Assembly: GCA_002689405.1 (NCBI GenBank)
Contig: NZFZ01000017.1
Location: forward strand, 13,714 to 19,759
Source of the DNA: Gammaproteobacteria bacterium
GTDB taxonomy: Bacteria; Pseudomonadota; Gammaproteobacteria; Magnimaribacterales; AG-339-G14
Length of the DNA: 6,046 nt
Reading direction: 5' to 3'
Below, one piece after another: positions 1 through 5,906 of the stretch (the first letter of the stretch is position 1; every line of letters starts with the position of its first letter). A model generated the notes under the pieces. That model was not told the origin of the DNA and searched no databases. It saw only the letters and a program-made list of their open reading frames with translations. Made by a program: the position numbers and the translations under genes.

Positions 1-123
1 CTGACCTTTGCTTCAGCAATAACCTTGTTCTTAACTCCTTGTTGGCTTATGCTACCAGTAGCCATTAGAGGTACTTTTAATAACTTAAAAAACACATTTT
101 TAAAGACAGCAAGTGAACGATAA
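1..123 (+). CDS. C-terminal end of a probable RND-type efflux transporter permease (partial)
   Basis: An open frame enters from the left edge and ends at TAA 121-123, giving 40 residues. It starts with a hydrophobic stretch (roughly residues 1-22, with the string TLFLTPCWLMLP) followed by a short basic, polar tail ending TASER. This resembles the last transmembrane helix of inner-membrane RND transporters of the HAE/AcrB type, where a similar 'TLxxTPxLxxLP' string precedes a short cytoplasmic tail. The frame overlaps the xseB start by 11 nt, so it is probably the upstream member of the same operon. The family assignment rests on one helix only. Another polytopic membrane protein is possible, and substrate cannot be inferred. 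Confidence 0.5.
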   Translation: MTFASAITLFLTPCWLMLPVAIRGTFNNLKNTFLKTASER

Positions 124-355
124 GTCCAAAGAAAAAAATTTAGATTTTGAAAAATCTTTAGCAAAACTTGAAAATATCATTGAAGCGCTTGAAGATGGTG
201 AGTTGCCTCTAAATGAATCAATAAAGACTTTTGAAGAAGGAGTTAAATTAACTAAACACTGTCAGGAACTTCTCACCAAAGCTGAATTGAAAATTCAAAA
301 GCTTTTAGAAAAAGATGATGGCACGCTTGATCTAGAAGATTTTGATGACAAATAA
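113..355 (+). CDS. xseB: Exodeoxyribonuclease VII small subunit
   Basis: This encodes an 80-residue acidic, helical protein of the XseB family. XseB subunits assemble with the large subunit XseA into exonuclease VII, a cytoplasmic enzyme that degrades single-stranded DNA in both directions to short oligonucleotides. The family signature is clear: FEKSLAKLENIIEALEDGEL (about residues 12-31) followed by PLNESIKTFEEGVKL (32-46), the helix pair typical of XseB, then a charged tail. Length matches the usual 70-85 residues. The start is GTG at 113. It lies 11 nt inside the end of the upstream transporter gene, has no strong Shine-Dalgarno sequence and is probably reached by translational coupling. 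No in-frame ATG lies between it and the conserved block. xseA is not in the window. The position directly before ispA and dxs is the standard gammaproteobacterial context. Confidence 0.95.
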   Translation: MNDKSKEKNLDFEKSLAKLENIIEALEDGELPLNESIKTFEEGVKLTKHCQELLTKAELKIQKLLEKDDGTLDLEDFDDK

Positions 356-1262
356 TCTAGAAACCTTAGATCTAAAAAACCTACCCTTTTTAAACAAAAA
401 TTTAAAAAGAATAGATAAAGCTATTCTTCAGTCTCTTCCTCCTAAAAACCTCTCAAAAATTTCTAGGGCCATTCATTATTCTGTTCTTAATGGAGGTAAA
501 AGAATCAGGCCTCAGCTTGTATTATTAATGGCTGAGACTTTAGAGGTAGATGTTAGTCAAAAAACCATTGATTTGATGGCTGCCTCAGGAGAGTTGATTC
601 ATTGTTATTCCCTTATACATGATGATCTACCATCTATGGATGATGATGATTTTCGGAGAGGTAAGCTCTCTTGCCATAAAAAATTTGACGAAGCTACAGC
701 GATATTGGCTGGCGATGCAATTCAGCCTCTTGCTCTTGAGGGTTTAACAACAATTAATGATAAAAAATTAAAGTCTGAACAAAAACTTAAGATAATCAAT
801 CTTTTTGCAAAAGCTTGCGGGCCAAAAGGCATGGTAGAAGGACAAAGCAGGGACATAGATGCAGAAGGAAAGAATATTAAAATTGATGTTTTAGACGAAA
901 TTCATTATCTAAAAACAGGGAAACTAATAGAGGCTTGCGTGGAATCGATTTGTTTCTTAAAAAACGATTTACCCAAAAAACATTTAAGAGCTTTTTTGGA
1001 TTTTGCAAAGAAGTTTGGCTTAGCTTTTCAGATCAAGGATGATATTTTGGATGTCCTTGGAGATGAAAAGAAAATTGGCAAACCTATAAATTCGGATTCT
1101 AAACATAATAAAGCTACTTATCCGTCTATCATCGGATTAGAAGCTTCTCAATTGAGAGCAGAAAAATTATGCTCGGAAGCTTTAAAAATATTAATTAAGC
1201 TACCCTATAATACTGATAATTTAATCAAGCTCTCGAAATTCATTATCTTAAGGAACAAATGA
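345..1262 (+). CDS. ispA: Farnesyl diphosphate synthase ((2E,6E)-FPP synthase)
   Basis: This is a cytoplasmic trans-prenyltransferase that condenses dimethylallyl or geranyl diphosphate with isopentenyl diphosphate to give farnesyl diphosphate, the precursor of quinone side chains and undecaprenyl phosphate. From ATG 345 it has 305 residues, close to the family norm. Visible motifs are GGKRIRP (50-56), the first Asp-rich motif HDDLPSMDDDD (92-102) followed by RRG, KTGKL (190-194), the second Asp-rich motif DDILD (232-236), and the C-terminal ILRNK typical of IspA. A tyrosine five residues before the first Asp-rich motif (Y88), with the two-residue insertion DDLPSMD, is the chain-length signature of bacterial (type II) FPP synthases. 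This favours FPP over GGPP. An in-frame TTG at 342 directly precedes the ATG. I prefer ATG 345, which has AGAAG at 334-338 upstream and overlaps xseB by 11 nt. The stop overlaps dxs. Confidence 0.95.
   Translation: MTNNLETLDLKNLPFLNKNLKRIDKAILQSLPPKNLSKISRAIHYSVLNGGKRIRPQLVLLMAETLEVDVSQKTIDLMAASGELIHCYSLIHDDLPSMDDDDFRRGKLSCHKKFDEATAILAGDAIQPLALEGLTTINDKKLKSEQKLKIINLFAKACGPKGMVEGQSRDIDAEGKNIKIDVLDEIHYLKTGKLIEACVESICFLKNDLPKKHLRAFLDFAKKFGLAFQIKDDILDVLGDEKKIGKPINSDSKHNKATYPSIIGLEASQLRAEKLCSEALKILIKLPYNTDNLIKLSKFIILRNK
1250..1254 (+). promoter_or_regulatory. Ribosome-binding site of dxs
   Basis: AAGGA lies inside the last codons of ispA, 4 nt before the ATG at 1259. It supports that start and shows that dxs can be initiated independently as well as by coupling to ispA termination. 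Confidence 0.55.
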
Positions 1263-3154
1263 CCAAAACATATTTTGAAATACCGTCCTCTCGTCCCAAC
1301 ACTCCTTTGCTTGATGAAATCAATTATCCTGTTGATTTAAAAAAAATTTCAAAGAAAGAACTCAATCAGCTTGCTGATGAATTAAGAGAGTTCCTAATAT
1401 ATTCCGTTGCTCAAAGCGGAGGTCATTTTGGAGCTGGTCTTGGAGTGATAGAACTCACCATCGCATTGCATTACGTATTTAATACGCCTGAAGATAATTT
1501 AATCTGGGATGTAGGTCACCAAACTTATCCTCATAAAATTTTAACTGGAAGAAAAAAAGATATACAAACAATTAGATCTAAAGGAGGTTTGCATCCTTTC
1601 ACCAACATTGAAGAAAGTGAATATGATTCTTTTGGGGCAGGACATTCAAGTACTTCTATCAGTGCAGCTCTGGGAATGGCCGTTGCTAGTCCTGAAAAAA
1701 AACATGTAGCTATAATCGGTGATGGCGCAATGACAGCAGGTATGGCCTATGAAGCGCTTGCTCATGCAGGTTCTTTAGACTCAGATATTCTGGTTATATT
1801 GAATGATAACAATATGTCAATTTCCAGAAATGTTGGTGGCTTCTCAAAGTACTTAGCGAGGATTTGGGCGAGTAAACTTTATTCATCTATTAGAGAGGGA
1901 GGTAAAACAGCTTTAAGATTTATCCCGTCTGCCAAGAGTTTTGCTAAAAAAGCAGAAACCCACTTTAAAGGCATGTTGGCTCCAGGAACTCTATTTGAAG
2001 AGTTGGGATTTAACTACATAGGTCCAATGGATGGTCATAATTTAATCGAAATCATAAGAACTCTTAGCAACCTTAAAGATTTAAAAGGCCCAAAGCTTCT
2101 TCACCTAATCACACAAAAAGGAAAAGGTTTTGAGCCCGCTGAGAAAAAACCAATAACCTTTCATGCCTTAAATAAAATTGAGCCTGAAAATAAGAAACCC
2201 AATGGAACAAAATATTCTGCGGTATTTGGGGAATGGCTTTGTAACAAAGTAGAAACTGGAGATAAAAACTTAATTGCTATAACTCCAGCTATGTCTGAAG
2301 GTTCTGGTATGAACGAGTTTGCAGAAAAATATCCAGAAATATTTTTTGATGTTGCTATTGCTGAACAACACAGTATGACTTTTGCTGCTGGTCTAGCTAA
2401 AGAAGGTAAAAAACCTATTCTTGCCATTTACTCTACTTTTCTGCAAAGGGCTTATGATCAACTTATTCATGATGTTGCTCTACAAGATTTAGATGTAACC
2501 TTAGCCATTGATCGAGCTGGGTTCGTCGGTGGAGACGGAGCAACTCATGCAGGGATCTTTGATGTTTCATTCCTTAGGTGCATACCAAATATGCTAATCA
2601 TGTGCCCTTCTGATGAAGCAGAGTGCTGGAAAATGCTTTCCACTGGATATAGCTACCAAGGTCCAGCAGCAATACGTTATCCAAGAGGTGAAGGACCGGG
2701 AGCAGAAATTTCAAAAAACTTTGATTGCCTTGAAATAGGAAAAGCCAATGTTATTAGCGATGTAGATTCAGAAATTGTAATTTTCTCTTTTGGAAATGTA
2801 TTGGACTTATCGTTGGATATTGCGGATGAATTGAACTGCTCTTTGATTGATATGAGATTTATAAAACCTCTTGATGAAGAACTCATAGAAAAATACGCAA
2901 AGAACTGCAAACATCTGATTTCAATTGAAGAAAACGTAGTATCAGGTGGTGCAGGTTCAGCAGTAAATGAGTTTATTTCAACAATTGGCTTTTCAGAAAA
3001 ACTAAAAATATTTGGTATTCCGGACGAATTTCCAATAGTGGGTAGTCAATCAGACCAAAGAGCAGCAGCAGGCTTAACTAAAAAAGAAATAATTAGAAAA
3101 CTTTCCATGGAATTGGACTTAGAAGAACTGAATAAAAAAGTTTCCTCCCAGTAA
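1259..3154 (+). CDS. dxs: 1-deoxy-D-xylulose-5-phosphate synthase
   Basis: Dxs condenses pyruvate and glyceraldehyde 3-phosphate to 1-deoxy-D-xylulose 5-phosphate using thiamine diphosphate. This is the first step of the MEP isoprenoid pathway, and the product also feeds thiamine and pyridoxal synthesis. The 631-residue length is normal (about 620). The N-terminal domain carries SGGHFGAGLG with the catalytic-site His at 56, WDVGHQTYPHKILTGR (83-98), and the diphosphate/Mg site GDGAMTAG (154-161) through LNDNNMSIS (181-189). The central pyrimidine-binding domain has DVAIAEQH (364-371) with Glu369, and YSTFLQRAYDQ (391-401). It continues with DRAGFVGGDGATHAG (418-432), where Asp426 and His430 correspond to substrate-site residues Asp427 and His431 of E. 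coli. The C-terminal transketolase-like domain has DMRFIKPLD (531-539) and EENVVSGGAGSAVNE (557-571). The start overlaps the ispA stop as ATGA. The 3' end overlaps pgpA on the other strand, and no terminator is seen after it. Confidence 0.98.
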   Translation: MTKTYFEIPSSRPNTPLLDEINYPVDLKKISKKELNQLADELREFLIYSVAQSGGHFGAGLGVIELTIALHYVFNTPEDNLIWDVGHQTYPHKILTGRKKDIQTIRSKGGLHPFTNIEESEYDSFGAGHSSTSISAALGMAVASPEKKHVAIIGDGAMTAGMAYEALAHAGSLDSDILVILNDNNMSISRNVGGFSKYLARIWASKLYSSIREGGKTALRFIPSAKSFAKKAETHFKGMLAPGTLFEELGFNYIGPMDGHNLIEIIRTLSNLKDLKGPKLLHLITQKGKGFEPAEKKPITFHALNKIEPENKKPNGTKYSAVFGEWLCNKVETGDKNLIAITPAMSEGSGMNEFAEKYPEIFFDVAIAEQHSMTFAAGLAKEGKKPILAIYSTFLQRAYDQLIHDVALQDLDVTLAIDRAGFVGGDGATHAGIFDVSFLRCIPNMLIMCPSDEAECWKMLSTGYSYQGPAAIRYPRGEGPGAEISKNFDCLEIGKANVISDVDSEIVIFSFGNVLDLSLDIADELNCSLIDMRFIKPLDEELIEKYAKNCKHLISIEENVVSGGAGSAVNEFISTIGFSEKLKIFGIPDEFPIVGSQSDQRAAAGLTKKEIIRKLSMELDLEELNKKVSSQ

Positions 3155-3643
3155 AGTCAAGCCAGCAAAAACTCCAGCAATTAAGTCGTCCAAAACAACC
3201 CCAAACCCTGACTTGAATTTTTGATCTACAAAAGAAATTGGATGAGGTTTTAAAATATCAAAAAACCTAAAAAAAACTATTAATATTAATGCAGCAATAA
3301 AACTTTCTTTTTCCCACTGATCCAAAGCAAAGTCATAAACTCCCAACAAAGGTAGGAATAAAAAAGACAACCAAGCTCCTGCAACCTCATCAATTACAAT
3401 GGTTTTATGATCCTTTTCAGACAATCCTCTGGTTGCTAGATTGCATGCAATGATAGCGACAATAGTTAGTCCCAAAAATAAAAGAAGAAAAAGAAAATAA
3501 CTTAATTGCGCATATACAAACAAACAAAATAATATAAAAGCTGCAATTGAACCCCAAGTACCTGGTGCTATGGGTAACAACCCTACTCCAAAAAAAGTGA
3601 CTATTAAGTGAGAGATTTTATTTAAATTTGGGAATTCATTCAT
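3119..3643 (-). CDS. pgpA: Phosphatidylglycerophosphatase A
   Basis: PgpA is an inner-membrane, Mg-dependent phosphatase that removes the phosphate from phosphatidylglycerophosphate to give phosphatidylglycerol, the last step of synthesis of that lipid. The 174-residue length fits the family. The family motifs are present in order: GLLPIAPGTWGS (21-32), DEVAGAW (85-91), FFRFFDILKPHPI (124-136) and SGFGVVLDDLIAG (145-157). The acidic residues Asp85-Glu86 and Asp152-Asp153 are the probable metal-binding and catalytic set. Hydrophobic stretches at about 33-66, 90-104, 114-128 and 154-173 are likely membrane segments. The ATG overlaps the thiL stop by 4 nt (ATGA), so the gene is probably coupled to thiL, its usual partner. 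Its last 11 codons and stop overlap the 3' end of dxs. Confidence 0.95.
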   Translation of the reverse strand: MNEFPNLNKISHLIVTFFGVGLLPIAPGTWGSIAAFILFCLFVYAQLSYFLFLLLFLGLTIVAIIACNLATRGLSEKDHKTIVIDEVAGAWLSFLFLPLLGVYDFALDQWEKESFIAALILIVFFRFFDILKPHPISFVDQKFKSGFGVVLDDLIAGVFAGLTLLGGNFFIQFF

Positions 3644-4590
3644 TTTTTAAAATGGTTATAACTTGTTTGTTTTAAATGTACCCTTTTCTCTCCATTATAA
3701 AATTTGATTACTCTTGTGTTGGTGATTTTGCCAATCTTATTAATTTTAATCTTCAAGCTTTTAGCTAAGTTGTTTATTTCTTTTTCTCTATTCGTTGGAG
3801 CTGTGAAGCAGAGTTCATAGTCATCTCCCCAAGTAAGTGCATCTTGAAAAGGTCCTGCATGTGGAATTGATTCAATATTAATTTCAGCTCCTTTATTGCT
3901 TTGATTGCAAATGTGTCCTAAGTCGCCTAACAAACCATCTGAAATATCTATGCAACTGGTTGCGATATTTTGTAAATTTTTACCAAGTGAAGTGTGTACC
4001 TTGGGTTTTAAAAATTTCTTAAGATATTTTTTTTCCTCTTTAGATAAATTCTTTTTTTTTGAACTTAAAACCTTTAATCCCAATCTAGCTTCGCCTAACG
4101 TACCGCTTATAAAAATTAAATCATCTTCTTGTGCGCCTCCGCGTGAAAGAAAATCTTTTTTATTAACTTCGCCACAAACTCCAACCGAAACTGAGCATTC
4201 TCTTCCTTTGATCAAGTCTCCCCCAATAACAGGTACTTTGTAATCACTGGTAAAAAGCTTCAAACCTTCTGCAAATTTTTTTAACCAAGCGAGGTCAGTT
4301 GTTGGAGATACCAAACTGATGGAAAGCCATTTAAGAGTCCCTCCGCAAGCAGGGATATCGCTCGCGGCCACGCTACATGCTCTATAAGCAATCAGTTCAG
4401 GCTTCAGTGATTTAGGAAAATGAATATTTGAATTTGAGACGTCAGTAGAAAAAATTAAATCCAATTTGTTAGTTGAAAAAAGACCTGCATCATCGCCAGG
4501 TCCGACAATAATACCCGAGGAGTCATTGTATTGACTCCCCAAGTTTTTGAAATACTTTTGTAAAATTAAAAATTCATCCGATTCTTTCAT
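3640..4590 (-). CDS. thiL: Thiamine-monophosphate kinase
   Basis: ThiL phosphorylates thiamine monophosphate with ATP to give thiamine diphosphate, the active cofactor, in the cytoplasm. The 316-residue product has the AIR-synthase-like (PurM/ThiL) fold. The N-terminal half carries ESDEFLILQKYF (3-14), GPGDDAGLF (30-38), STDVSNSNIHF (48-58) with the metal-binding Asp50, SVAASDIPACGG (73-84) and IGGDLIKG (122-129). The C-terminal half carries SRGGAQEDDLIFISGTLGEA (149-168), IDISDGLLGDLGH (214-226), GDDYELCFT (255-263) and a terminal YNHF. The conserved ESDEF N-terminus fixes the start at 4590, although no Shine-Dalgarno sequence precedes it and the ATG sits in the loop of a perfect inverted repeat. 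A lysine-rich segment (178-197, read from an A-rich tract with a run of nine A) separates the two halves. It lies 18 nt after the thiolase gene and overlaps pgpA by 4 nt. Confidence 0.96.
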   Translation of the reverse strand: MKESDEFLILQKYFKNLGSQYNDSSGIIVGPGDDAGLFSTNKLDLIFSTDVSNSNIHFPKSLKPELIAYRACSVAASDIPACGGTLKWLSISLVSPTTDLAWLKKFAEGLKLFTSDYKVPVIGGDLIKGRECSVSVGVCGEVNKKDFLSRGGAQEDDLIFISGTLGEARLGLKVLSSKKKNLSKEEKKYLKKFLKPKVHTSLGKNLQNIATSCIDISDGLLGDLGHICNQSNKGAEINIESIPHAGPFQDALTWGDDYELCFTAPTNREKEINNLAKSLKIKINKIGKITNTRVIKFYNGEKRVHLKQTSYNHFKK

Positions 4591-4602
4591 GGAGAATCGG
4601 AT
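4576..4602 (-). promoter_or_regulatory. Perfect 10-bp inverted repeat with the thiL start codon in its loop
   Basis: On the minus strand ATCCGATTCT (4602-4593) is followed by the loop CCATGAA (4592-4586) and the exact complement AGAATCGGAT (4585-4576). The ATG of thiL is at 4590-4588 in the loop. The hairpin spans the thiolase-thiL spacer and the first five codons of thiL, and is followed by U-rich sequence (GAATTTTTAATTTT). It could control thiL initiation, act as a leaky terminator or attenuator after the thiolase gene, or stabilise the upstream mRNA 3' end. The structure is seen directly; the role is inference. Confidence 0.6.
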
Positions 4603-4608
4603 AAATCA

Positions 4609-5802
4609 TTAAGAATTGTAAGCTTCGAAAAGGCCTGTAGCACCCATACCGCCACCAACACACATGGTAACAATGCCGTATTTTCCACCTCTTCTGCTAA
4701 GTTCTCTGGCAACGTGTCCAACTTGACGAGAACCCGTCATGCCAAAAGGATGCCCTATAGAGATTGAACCTCCATTGACATTCAATTTATCACTTGGCAA
4801 ACCAAGCTTATCTCTTATATAAACCACTTGAGACGCAAAAGCCTCATTAAGTTCCCAAAGATCTATATCTTCTAATTTTAAGTCAGCAGCTTTCAATAGC
4901 TTCGGAATAGAGTAAACGGGTCCTATTCCCATTTCATCTGGCTGACAACCCACAACTGTAAACCCTCTAAAATAAAGTTTCGGTGTTAGGCCAAGCTCCA
5001 AAGCTTTTTCTTCGCTCATTACCAAAGTTACTGATGCGCCATCTGATAATTGTGATGAGTTTCCCGCAGTAACCGAACCATTTTCTGGATCAAAAACTGG
5101 TTTCAAGGAAGACAAACCTTCTATAGTTGTTTCTGGACGATTACAATCGTCTCGGTCGACAGTGACCTCAACATCTTTTTCTTCACCCGACTCTTTGTTT
5201 ACCAATTTCATTACTGTATCCATTGGTACAATCTCATCTTCATAGTAGCCTGCTTCTTGAGCAGCAGCTGTTCTTTGTTGGCTGGATAAAGCATATTCGT
5301 CTTGAGCTTCTCTGCTTACATTGTAACGTTTTGCTACGCATTCAGCAGTTTGGCCCATAGCGTGGTAAATCCCAGGCACATCTGCAGCTAATTGCTCATT
5401 TACGTACATGTGCATGTTTGTATTACCTTGAGTTGTTGAGATAGATTCGACTCCACCTGCAATGATGCAGTCACTAAAACCACTTTGCACTTGAGTTGCT
5501 GCCATCGCTACAGTTTGTAAACCTGATGAACAATATCTGTTTACGGTTGTTCCGCCAACCTCAATGGGAAGTTTTGACAACACTGCGACATTTCTTGCGA
5601 TGTTATGCCCCTGTGCGCCTTCCGGTGCTCCACATCCTAAAATCATGTCTTCAACTAAAGACGGATCCAATCCAGGATTTCTTTCAAGCAAAGCATTTAC
5701 TAAATGTGCAGTCATATTGTCAGCACGAGTTTGGTTAAATCCCCCACGGAAAGATTTAGCAAGTCCTGTTCGGACGCTATCAACGATTACTACGTTTCTC
5801 AT
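4609..5802 (-). CDS. Acetyl-CoA C-acyltransferase (thiolase)
   Basis: This is a 397-residue cytosolic thiolase of the usual length. It carries the acyl-accepting Cys91 in VNRYCSSGLQ (88-96), AGGVESIS (115-122), MGQTAECVAKRY (149-160), TAGNSSQLSDGA (245-256), NEAFA (319-323), the active-site His351 in GGSISIGHPFG (344-354) and the second catalytic Cys381 in CVGGGMG (381-387). The family either cleaves 3-ketoacyl-CoA with CoA in beta-oxidation or runs the reverse condensation of acetyl-CoA. The sequence looks like the degradative 3-ketoacyl-CoA thiolase branch, but substrate length cannot be read from it and no fadB-type partner is in the window, so I give no symbol. ATG 5802 is supported by AAGGAG 5 nt upstream. 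Sampled lines look richer in G+C (about 43-48%) than the AT-rich parts of thiL and pgpA. This fits strong codon selection, although transfer cannot be excluded. It heads the transcript leading into thiL-pgpA. Confidence 0.93.
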   Translation of the reverse strand: MRNVVIVDSVRTGLAKSFRGGFNQTRADNMTAHLVNALLERNPGLDPSLVEDMILGCGAPEGAQGHNIARNVAVLSKLPIEVGGTTVNRYCSSGLQTVAMAATQVQSGFSDCIIAGGVESISTTQGNTNMHMYVNEQLAADVPGIYHAMGQTAECVAKRYNVSREAQDEYALSSQQRTAAAQEAGYYEDEIVPMDTVMKLVNKESGEEKDVEVTVDRDDCNRPETTIEGLSSLKPVFDPENGSVTAGNSSQLSDGASVTLVMSEEKALELGLTPKLYFRGFTVVGCQPDEMGIGPVYSIPKLLKAADLKLEDIDLWELNEAFASQVVYIRDKLGLPSDKLNVNGGSISIGHPFGMTGSRQVGHVARELSRRGGKYGIVTMCVGGGMGATGLFEAYNS

Positions 5803-5807
5803 AAAAT

Positions 5808-5813
5808 CTCCTT
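5808..5813 (-). promoter_or_regulatory. Strong ribosome-binding site of the thiolase gene
   Basis: The minus strand reads AAGGAG, then ATTTT, then ATG. It is the best Shine-Dalgarno match in the window and fixes the thiolase start at 5802. Confidence 0.8.
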
Positions 5814-5827
5814 TTTTTAGATTCTTG

Positions 5828-5857
5828 ATTATAAAGATTAATTAAGGCTATTACTAA
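5828..5857 (-). promoter_or_regulatory. Probable sigma-70 promoter of the thiolase-thiL-pgpA operon
   Basis: A perfect -10 box TATAAT lies at 5833-5828 on the minus strand. Upstream, at 18 nt spacing, is only a weak -35 candidate, TTAGTA (5857-5852). The predicted start of transcription, near 5821, would leave a leader of about 20 nt carrying just the ribosome-binding site. The site sits in the short gap between the terminator and the thiolase gene, where a promoter is expected. The -35 match is poor, so an activator may be needed or the call may be wrong. Confidence 0.5.
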
Positions 5858-5858
5858 T

Positions 5859-5891
5859 AAAAAAACCCCTGCGGATGCAGGGGTTTTTTTT
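5859..5891. terminator. Bidirectional intrinsic terminator
   Basis: A perfect 7-bp GC-rich stem, CCCCTGC (5866-5872) and GCAGGGG (5877-5883) with loop GGAT, is flanked by seven A on the left (5859-5865) and eight T on the right (5884-5891). It therefore reads as a hairpin plus U-tract on both strands. It lies 15 nt after the stop of the receptor gene on the minus strand, so its main job is to end that transcript before the thiolase promoter. In the plus direction it would stop antisense transcription from entering the receptor gene. Confidence 0.93.
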
Positions 5892-5906
5892 AAGTAAAGG
5901 CTTAGA

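Noticed and set aside
342..344. TTG as the start codon of ispA
   Set aside because: It directly precedes an in-frame ATG at 345 with better spacing from AGAAG (334-338). TTG starts are rarer, and the extra residue adds nothing conserved.
2161..2910. Two minus-strand open frames (2161-2427 and 2677-2910) inside dxs
   Set aside because: They lie fully antisense to conserved dxs coding sequence, show no recognisable domain and have no convincing ribosome-binding site.
3905..4243. Plus-strand open frame of 112 codons inside thiL
   Set aside because: It is antisense to conserved ThiL motifs, and its composition (rich in Pro, Ser, Lys and Phe) is what reverse reading of thiL produces.
4591..4608. 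A thiamine diphosphate (TPP) riboswitch in front of thiL
   Set aside because: The gap is only 18 nt, far too short for the aptamer, and none of its conserved sequence is recognisable there.
5496..5845. Two plus-strand open frames opposite the start of the thiolase gene
   Set aside because: They are antisense to the conserved N-terminus of the thiolase, overlap each other in different frames and resemble no family I know.
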